In this document: positions 58,563 through 64,000 of the stretch, piece after piece
Layout of the letters: every line of letters starts with the position of its first letter
How positions within the stretch are numbered: position 1 is the first letter of the stretch
Source: Paenibacillus sp. FSL K6-1096
GTDB taxonomy: Bacteria; Bacillota; Bacilli; Paenibacillales; Paenibacillaceae
DNA: 64,000 nucleotides
Reading direction: 5' to 3'
NCBI RefSeq assembly: GCF_037977055.1
Contig: NZ_CP150274.1
Span: 6,014,001-6,078,000 of the forward strand
Notes under the pieces: model-generated
Databases searched by the model: none
What the model was told of the DNA's origin: nothing
What the model saw: the letters and a program-made list of their open reading frames with translations, nothing else
Program-made: the position numbers and the translations under genes

Positions 58563-59516
58563 ATGAGCACGAAATATAAAGCGCTGGAACTGGATAAGCC
58601 GATGACCTATGAGCTGGAAGGGCTGGAGGTTGGGGTTACCTCGAATTGCAATTTCCGCTGCGACTATTGCTGCGCTTATAATAGAAATGACGGCCAGACC
58701 CTTGACGGCAAGGAGGTCATCCGCATTCTGGAGGAGCTGCCCCATCTGAAGCGTGTCCGGCTCTCGGGCGGCGAGGTTACGCTGAAGTTCCAGGACTGTG
58801 TGGAGATTGTGGCGTACTGCTCTTCGCGCGGCATCCAGACCCAGCTGAACTCGAACGGCAGTCTGCTGAATGAGGAGCGGATCGGGCAGCTGGTGGATGC
58901 AGGGCTGACGACGATTCATATTTCTTTTAATTTCACTACCGCCGAAGGCTTCTCTCGCTATTATAATATTCATCCGAGCGTCTATCACAAGATCAGAGAG
59001 AACATTACCATGTTCGCCAAAACTCCCGTCAATGTGGTGCTGGAGACGCTGCTGTTCGATGAGACGCAGGACCATATGCAGGAGATCAGCGAGCATGTCT
59101 ATTCCATGGGCGTCAGAACGCATGAAATTCAGAACAGCATCATTATGGATCACACCGGCTGGAAGGCGATTGCCGCCCGCGAGCAGCTGAAGAACGCTGT
59201 CCAGGAGCTGATCGACCGCAAGCCGGAGGATACGACGCTTTACTTCACTTGTATGGACCGCTTCATGGAAGCGCTGGGCTTCGAGGAGCAGCCGGGTGTC
59301 TATTTCCCGCATTGCATCGAAGGGATGAAGCAGCTTCACCTGCACGGCAACGGCGATATTCTGATCTCCGAGTTGTGCCATCCGGTCATTATCGGCAATA
59401 TTTATAACGGCACCTCCCTAAAAGATATCTACAGCAGCATGCCTGCACCGCTGGAGCAATATCTGGAGAAACGGCCTTGCCCTGCGCTGGATGCGCTGTT
59501 CCCGCAAGGCGTGTAG
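58563..59516 (+). CDS. Radical SAM protein with SPASM/twitch-like C-terminus
   Basis: A 317-residue radical SAM enzyme. The 4Fe-4S motif is C29-C33-C36 (SNCNFRCDYCCAY), followed by RLSGGEVTLK for SAM binding and TQLNSNGSLL. The C-terminal part has four spaced Cys (FTCMDRF, FPHCIEG, SELCHPVIIGN, KRPCPALD) with HLHGNGDILISELC before GNIYNGTSLKDIY, the pattern of twitch/SPASM domains that bind auxiliary clusters. Such proteins modify peptides, cofactors or sugars. No precursor peptide was found in the 70-200 bases on either side. ATG 58563 has AGGAGG 10 bases upstream. The transporter gene follows after 72 bases. Confidence 0.85.
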   Translation: MSTKYKALELDKPMTYELEGLEVGVTSNCNFRCDYCCAYNRNDGQTLDGKEVIRILEELPHLKRVRLSGGEVTLKFQDCVEIVAYCSSRGIQTQLNSNGSLLNEERIGQLVDAGLTTIHISFNFTTAEGFSRYYNIHPSVYHKIRENITMFAKTPVNVVLETLLFDETQDHMQEISEHVYSMGVRTHEIQNSIIMDHTGWKAIAAREQLKNAVQELIDRKPEDTTLYFTCMDRFMEALGFEEQPGVYFPHCIEGMKQLHLHGNGDILISELCHPVIIGNIYNGTSLKDIYSSMPAPLEQYLEKRPCPALDALFPQGV

Positions 59517-59588
59517 TCAGGCATAATCAATTATAGGACTGAACGGGCTGCGGCTTTTGACGGCTCACCGGAGAGGAGGGACCCTGAC

Positions 59589-60620
59589 ATGTTCAGTGCA
59601 GTAAGACGCGGATTGATATCTTCCAATACGGTGCTGGAGCGGATTATGCCGCTGCTCACACCCGCAGCTATTGTGGTGGGCGTGCTAAATGAGACTTCAC
59701 TGCTTCCGTTGACGTGGCTGGTGCCCTGGATCTTTGCCGGGATGACCTTGATCGGCAGCCTGAAGTCGAGCTTCAGGGATCTGCTCACCGTGCTGGCCAA
59801 GCCGCAGAAGCTGGTCATTCTGCTGGTCATCCTGCATATCGTCATGCCGCTGATCGGCTGGCTGGCCGCGATGCTGTTTTTCCCGGGTGATCCTTATACC
59901 GTTACCGGGTATGTACTGCTGTTCGCCATTCCGACCGGAGTGGTCAGCGTAGTGTGGGTATCCATGCATGGCGGCAATATCGCGCTTACGCTGGCGCTGA
60001 TCCTGATCGATACGCTGCTGTCGCCATTGATTGTCCCGGCTACGCTGTATGTCCTGATGGGGGCAAGTGTACAGATGGATGCGGGCGAGATGATGCGGGG
60101 CCTGCTCTGGATGGTCGTCCTGCCTTCAGTAGCAGGAATGCTGCTGAATCAATTCACTAAAGGCAAGGTCAGTTCAGTCTGCGGTCCGCCGCTGGCCCCG
60201 TTCGTGAAAGTCGGCTTGTTCACCGTGGTTTCGATCAATGGGGCCAGCATTGCCCGGTATCTGAAGCACCCGGACGGTAAGCTTGTGCTCATTATTGCCG
60301 TAACCTTCGTGACTGTCGCGCTTGGTTATGTTATTGGCGCTGTAGTTTCGCGCCGCCTGCATTATGATCATGCGAATACGGTAGCTGTGCAGTTCAACTC
60401 CGGCATGCGTAACCTTAGTGCAGGAGCGGTGCTGGCTGTGCGGTATTTTCCGCCGGCGGTGGCCCTGCCCGTGATCTCCGGGATGCTGTTCCAGCAGATT
60501 CTGGCGGCATGCTCCGGTATGTTCCTCCGCAGCAGAGCCAGACGCCAGGAGCAGGCCCGGTCAGCGGCAGCAGCGTCATCTGCGCTTCCTGCTGCGGCAG
60601 AGAGTCCGCGCCCGCTGTAG
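59589..60620 (+). CDS. Bile acid:sodium symporter (BASS) family-like membrane transporter
   Basis: A 343-residue integral membrane protein with about nine hydrophobic helices and a Ser/Ala-rich hydrophilic tail. The layout matches the BASS/arsenical-resistance-3 superfamily: LLFAIPTGVVSVVWVSMHGGN with a helix-breaking stretch, LIDTLLSPLIVPATL, and NTVAVQFNSGMRNLSAGAVL near the C-terminus as the second crossover. These carriers move organic anions with sodium. ATG 59589 follows GGAGAGGAGGG by 8 bases. It lies behind the radical SAM gene in the same direction, so the two may handle one metabolite. Confidence 0.82.
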   Translation: MFSAVRRGLISSNTVLERIMPLLTPAAIVVGVLNETSLLPLTWLVPWIFAGMTLIGSLKSSFRDLLTVLAKPQKLVILLVILHIVMPLIGWLAAMLFFPGDPYTVTGYVLLFAIPTGVVSVVWVSMHGGNIALTLALILIDTLLSPLIVPATLYVLMGASVQMDAGEMMRGLLWMVVLPSVAGMLLNQFTKGKVSSVCGPPLAPFVKVGLFTVVSINGASIARYLKHPDGKLVLIIAVTFVTVALGYVIGAVVSRRLHYDHANTVAVQFNSGMRNLSAGAVLAVRYFPPAVALPVISGMLFQQILAACSGMFLRSRARRQEQARSAAAASSALPAAAESPRPL

Positions 60621-60665
60621 CATACTGCTTCAATTGCGAAGTATGCGAACTGTGCGAAATGTGTG

Positions 60666-60724
60666 TAACCCGCTTTTTCTTACTCAGCCGCTGTGTGCGG
60701 TTGTGAAGAAGGGCGGTTTTTTTA
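60666..60724 (+). terminator. Terminator after the transporter gene
   Basis: A long imperfect stem (AACCCGCTTTTTCTT with GAAGAAGGGCGGTT) around an inner CCGC/GCGG helix, then seven or more T residues. Confidence 0.75.
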
Positions 60725-60775
60725 CTATGTAAGAAAATAGATATAATATGTTACAATTCGACAAAAATCGATAAT

Positions 60776-60799
60776 ATTCACGAAAATTCTACAGTGAAT
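60776..60799. promoter_or_regulatory. Inverted repeat upstream of the chemoreceptor gene
   Basis: ATTCAC (60776-60781) and GTGAAT (60794-60799), 12 bases apart; possible operator. Confidence 0.35.
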
Positions 60800-60805
60800 C
60801 ATTCA

Positions 60806-60829
60806 TTAAGTTCGAGGGAAATCCGATAA
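60806..60829 (+). promoter_or_regulatory. Sigma-D-like motility promoter candidate
   Basis: TTAA (60806-60809) and TCCGATAA (60822-60829) resemble the TAAA and GCCGATAT boxes of sigma-D promoters. The 12-base spacer is shorter than the usual 14-16, so support is modest; the downstream gene type (chemoreceptor) fits. Confidence 0.4.
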
Positions 60830-60903
60830 TTATTGTAATATAGCAATTTTTTTGGCTGTTTAAAGGCTGGGAAAAGAGAACGGGGCGGAAGGAAGTAGAT
60901 AAG

Positions 60904-62937
60904 ATGAAGATTCGTATGAAGCTATCGGTTATGATGATTGTCGTTACTCTGATTTCTACAGCATTAATGGGGATTTTTACGTACACCAAATCCACAGGCA
61001 CCATCATGAACCTGACCGAATCTTCCATGGCGCAGGTAGGCACGAATAAGGCTCAGACGATCGGCGCAATGATCGACAAGGAGAAGCGGAACATCCAGCT
61101 GGTTGCGGGGGAGAGTGAGATCGCGGAGCTGCTGCTTCAGGTTGCGAGTGGCGGAGGCTCAGTTGAGGAGGCACTGCGCAATCAGGTCAATGCGAAGCTG
61201 CTGAGCCAGGTGAAGGATGCGGGCAATCTGGAGCATATGTTTGTGGTTGATCTGAAGGGGACGGCGGTGGCTGACAGTGATACCAAGCTGATTGGCTCCA
61301 GCTTCAGCGACAGAAATTATACGAAGAATGTGCTGAAGACAGGCCAGCCTGTAGTCAGCGAAACACTGAAATCCAAATCTACGGGAGCTTACATTCTGGT
61401 CTTCGCCCATCCGGTGATGAACGGGGACCAAATGATCGGCTTCGTCGGCTCGGCAGTGCATGCGGACAGCCTGATTACGTATCTGGCGGATGCCAAGGTC
61501 GCGGGCGCTCCTTCGTCTTACGCCTATCTGCTCGATGAGACAGGGAATACGCTGTATCACCCCGATCATGAGAAGATTGGCCTCCCTGTAGAGAATGAAT
61601 CGATCAAAGCGGTTGTAGAGCGGGTGAAGGCGGGGGAGACGGTTGCAGACGGCAATGTGGAATACACCTTCAAGGGGGCGAAGAAAAAAGCGGCCTTCAC
61701 CGTGCTCCCCGGGACGAAGTGGACCCTGGTGCTGACCGGGGATGTGGATGAGGTGCTGCAGCCGGTGAGCGAGATGACCATTTTCATCCTGCTGCTCGGC
61801 CTCGGGAGCCTGCTGCTTACTCTGCTGATCGGGACGGTGGTGGCCGGACGGATCGCTTCACCGATCGTTAAGCTGACCGGACTGATTAACCGCACGGCAG
61901 AGCTGGACCTTAAGTATGATGACCAATACGAATATTTAACCCGGAACAAGGATGAGACCGGAACCATTGCCAAGGCGATGTTTCGTACCCGCGCGGCGCT
62001 GCGTGAGATGGCCGGAAGCCTGATTGCAATCTCCTCCAAGGTGCTGGACAATGCGGAGACGCTGGAGAAGCTGTCGAACGAGGTTAGAGAGAATGCGCAT
62101 GATAACTCAGCAACGGCTCAGCAGCTGTCCGCAGGCATGGAGGAGACCGCAGCCTCCACCCAGGAGATGACGGCAGCGATTCATGAGGTGGAGAGCAATG
62201 TCCGGATCATCTCCAGCCGGGTGCTGGAAGGCTCCGGGGTATCCGGGCAGATTACGCAGCGGGCGCTTGCCCTGCAGCAGGATGCGGTCACATCCACGGA
62301 GAACGCGAAGCAGATCTACGGCACAGTCCGCAGCGAGATGGAGAAGGCGATTGAGCAGTCGGCAGCCATCAAAGAAATCCATGTGCTGGCGGATACGATC
62401 CTGTCCATTACCAGCCAGACCCAGCTGCTGGCCCTGAATGCGGCGATTGAAGCGGCACGGGCGGGCGAGGCGGGCCGGGGCTTCGCCGTAGTTGCGGGCG
62501 AGATCCGCAAGCTGGCCGAGCAGTCCTCCGGGACGGCTGGCGGCATTCAGGAGGTTGTCCGGAATGTATCTTCCTCGGTAGAGCAGATCACCCGGCATTC
62601 CGAAGCGGTGCTTACGTTCATTGACCACAATGTGCTGGGGGATTACGAGCGCCTGACCGAGGTCAGCCAGCAATACACCGACGATGCCTCGGTCATTAAT
62701 GACCTGATGCATCAGTTCGGGGAGGCAGCCGGGCATCTGAACGATACGGTCTCCAGTATTGCGATTGCCATCAATGAAGTGGCGGCTACCGTGAATGAAG
62801 GTGCAACCGGAGTGCAGGATATCGCTGAGAAGACGGCGGATATTGTGGAGAAGACCTTCGATGAAGCTGCGATGGCCGATGAGAACACCCAGAGTGCCCG
62901 GGAAATGCAGCAACTGGTGGAGAAGTTTAAAATCTAG
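60904..62937 (+). CDS. Methyl-accepting chemotaxis protein
   Basis: A 677-residue chemoreceptor. ATG 60904 follows GGAAGGAAG. A first membrane helix (about 7-27), an extracellular dCache sensor (about 35-275, with FVVDLKGTAVADSDTKLIG and YLLDETGNTLYHPDHEKIG, typical of the two PAS-like lobes), a second helix (about 292-318), a HAMP domain, and the long signalling coiled coil follow. The conserved tip reads SQTQLLALNAAIEAARAGEA with GRGFAVVAGEIRKLAEQS. Glu/Gln pairs in the flanking helices would be methylation sites. It signals to CheA/CheW, which are not in this window. The ligand is unknown; many dCache receptors sense amino acids or organic acids. Confidence 0.95.
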   Translation: MKIRMKLSVMMIVVTLISTALMGIFTYTKSTGTIMNLTESSMAQVGTNKAQTIGAMIDKEKRNIQLVAGESEIAELLLQVASGGGSVEEALRNQVNAKLLSQVKDAGNLEHMFVVDLKGTAVADSDTKLIGSSFSDRNYTKNVLKTGQPVVSETLKSKSTGAYILVFAHPVMNGDQMIGFVGSAVHADSLITYLADAKVAGAPSSYAYLLDETGNTLYHPDHEKIGLPVENESIKAVVERVKAGETVADGNVEYTFKGAKKKAAFTVLPGTKWTLVLTGDVDEVLQPVSEMTIFILLLGLGSLLLTLLIGTVVAGRIASPIVKLTGLINRTAELDLKYDDQYEYLTRNKDETGTIAKAMFRTRAALREMAGSLIAISSKVLDNAETLEKLSNEVRENAHDNSATAQQLSAGMEETAASTQEMTAAIHEVESNVRIISSRVLEGSGVSGQITQRALALQQDAVTSTENAKQIYGTVRSEMEKAIEQSAAIKEIHVLADTILSITSQTQLLALNAAIEAARAGEAGRGFAVVAGEIRKLAEQSSGTAGGIQEVVRNVSSSVEQITRHSEAVLTFIDHNVLGDYERLTEVSQQYTDDASVINDLMHQFGEAAGHLNDTVSSIAIAINEVAATVNEGATGVQDIAEKTADIVEKTFDEAAMADENTQSAREMQQLVEKFKI

Positions 62938-63028
62938 ATCGTTTTTCAGCAGAACTTTACCTGCGCTTCATCTGTTTTTAAGCTTCGCGGGGTATAGTAC
63001 TCACATACCCCCCTTTAATATAACTTTT

Positions 63029-63061
63029 GGCCCCGCCGGACGCTGGCGGGGTCCCTTTTTT
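63029..63061 (+). terminator. Terminator after the chemoreceptor gene
   Basis: GGCCCCGCC/GGCGGGGTC stem, 7-base loop, CCTTTTTTT. Confidence 0.88.
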
Positions 63062-63106
63062 ATGGGAAGGCACAACTCCAGCATGAACATGACCAGAGTG
63101 CCTAAA

Positions 63107-63482
63107 ACAGAAAATCGAATACAATTGACCTGGGTGCACCGCGTAGGCCAAATGTAATCGAAAAACCGAATACAATTGGACTGGGTACGCCGCGTAGGCC
63201 AAATGTAATCGAAAAACCGAACACAATTGACCTGGGTGCACCGCGTAGGCAAAATTTAATCGAAAAACCGAATACAATTGGACTGGGTACGCCGCGTAGG
63301 CCAAATGTAATCGAAAAACCGAATACAATTGGACTGGGTACGCCGCGTAGGCCAAATGTAATCGAAAAACCGAATACAATTGGACTGGGTACGCTGCGTA
63401 GGCCAAATGTAATCGAAAAATCGAATACAATTGGACTGGGCACGCCGCGTAGGCCGAATGTAATCGAAAAACCGAATACAAT
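63107..63482. repeat. Array of seven (plus one partial) hairpin repeats, 51 bp period (array E)
   Basis: Units AATGTAATCGAAAAACCGAA followed by TACAATT recur about every 51 bases from about 63150 to 63482; a partial unit (ATCGAATACAATT) is at about 63113. TGTA-A-TCG pairs with CGA-A-TACA around an AAAAAC loop with one A-A mismatch. Linkers (GGACTGGGTACGCCGCGTAG) are nearly identical. Copies vary by single bases (for example AAAATTTAAT in copy 3 and AAAAATCGA in copy 6). No gene is supported between 62938 and 63520. Confidence 0.9.
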
Positions 63483-63520
63483 GTGCCCCCTGCTCCACAG
63501 CCGGTAACATACCCAGCTGT

Positions 63521-64000
63521 TTAAGAGCGGCTTGCCGTCTCCAGCATAGCGGCCATTTCTGTATAACCCAGCGACTGGGCATGGGCGAGCGGCGTGATGC
63601 CCTCGCGGTCGCCGATGGCCGGATCGGCTCCGTGTGTCAGCAGCAGCTTGACAATCGTCTGATGCCGCTCCCCACCGTCACCGAGGATGACGGCTTCCAG
63701 CAGCGCTGTCCACCCCAGATTGTTGATATGGTCGATGTCGACATCCGAATGCTCCAGCAGATACTTGACGACCTCGACATGCCCCCGATCTGCGGCGGGG
63801 ATCAGCGCGGTCCCGCCGAAGCGGTTGGTCAGCGTCGTATCCGCTCCCGCTTCAATCGCCATTTTGACGATGTCCAGATAACCGGATGCTCCGGCATACA
63901 GCAGCACATTGTTAAGCATATGGTCGCGAATGTTGATATCGGCACCTTGGGCAATAAGCGTCTCGACCGTCCCGGCATGATTGCCATAGGCCGCGGCGAC
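63521..64000 (-). CDS. Ankyrin-repeat protein (5' end beyond the window)
   Basis: At least 159 residues read in from the right edge on the minus strand; an internal Met at 63919 is not the start because the frame stays open with ankyrin sequence upstream (GTVETLIAQGADINIRDH). About four ankyrin repeats are visible: LLYAGASGYLDIVKMAIEAG, LIPAADRGHVEVVKYLLEHS, ALLEAVILGDGG with HQTIVKLLLTHGADP, and TPLAHAQSLGYTEMAAMLE. Such repeats bind other proteins; the function cannot be told. The stop at 63523-63521 lies just beside array E. Confidence 0.92.
   Translation of the reverse strand, partial: VAAAYGNHAGTVETLIAQGADINIRDHMLNNVLLYAGASGYLDIVKMAIEAGADTTLTNRFGGTALIPAADRGHVEVVKYLLEHSDVDIDHINNLGWTALLEAVILGDGGERHQTIVKLLLTHGADPAIGDREGITPLAHAQSLGYTEMAAMLETASRS

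Noticed and set aside
63107..63482. CRISPR array
   Set aside because: Sequences between the repeats are conserved rather than unique, units are 51 bp including linker, and no cas genes are present.
62978..63582. Minus-strand ORFs with repeated FRLHLAYAAYPVQLYSV-like units
   Set aside because: Entirely explained by array E translated in frame; coding is not supported.

Overview
The window looks like a chromosome segment of a Paenibacillus-type Firmicute. The reasons are SLH-anchored giant surface proteins, LplB/LplC-type sugar ABC transporters next to an AraC regulator with a membrane sensor domain, a dgk/dck kinase pair, a GH30_8 xylanase closely matching Bacillus XynC, strong AGGAGG-type ribosome sites (often with TTG or GTG starts), and factor-independent terminators with T runs. 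No tRNA, rRNA, CRISPR array, transposase or prophage was seen.

Layout. 1-3.7 kb: 3' end of a clpP gene with a small Sm-like ORF, a hairpin-repeat array, an acyltransferase fusion on the minus strand and a divergent AraC regulator. 3.7-6.5 kb: a two-gene carboxynorspermidine (polyamine) operon behind a leader with two promoters and several stem-loops. 6.5-9.8 kb: a second repeat array, a secreted RCC1/stalk-domain protein (minus) and the overlapping deoxynucleoside kinase genes. 10.2-12.3 kb: a xynC-type glucuronoxylanase whose barrel is split by a carbohydrate-binding module. 12.4-13.7 kb: an AT-rich patch of small unknown genes and a truncated ORF ending in a dispersed repeat. 14.0-36.9 kb: a surface operon of three giant exported proteins (about 1865, 2589 and 2906 aa; two with C-terminal SLH domains) plus a trypsin-like protease. 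37-38.7 kb: a stand-alone receiver protein and a PatB-like lyase. 38.9-55.5 kb: a sensor-AraC regulator followed by one long co-directional glycan locus: ABC permeases, solute-binding lipoprotein, GH29 fucosidase, RidA, a D-threonine-aldolase-like enzyme, M20 deacylase, Gfo/Idh oxidoreductase, two xylose-isomerase-like TIM barrels and a large GH42-like glycosidase. 55.5-64 kb: repeat array, nucleoside hydrolase, GH18/stalk protein, radical SAM protein plus BASS-type transporter, chemotaxis receptor, repeat array and a partial ankyrin-repeat gene running off the right edge.

How it may work together. The glycan locus reads as a complete import-and-dismantle unit. The lipoprotein and permeases would bring an oligosaccharide or glycoconjugate into the cytoplasm, where unsecreted glycosidases remove fucose and galactose-like sugars. 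The oxidoreductase and TIM-barrel pair suggest oxidation-assisted cleavage or sugar rearrangement, and the deacylase, PLP enzyme and RidA suggest an amino-acid or acyl-amino part of the substrate. The surface operon probably builds a wall-attached assembly with its own protease.

The least explained signals are non-coding. Four intergenic arrays of short stem-loops (about 0.74-0.92, 6.57-6.75, 55.5-55.8 and 63.1-63.5 kb) repeat at about 51 bp. At least two sequence families share that period, and one array shows a compensatory base-pair change. A separate interspersed hairpin occurs twice (0.96 and 58.4 kb).
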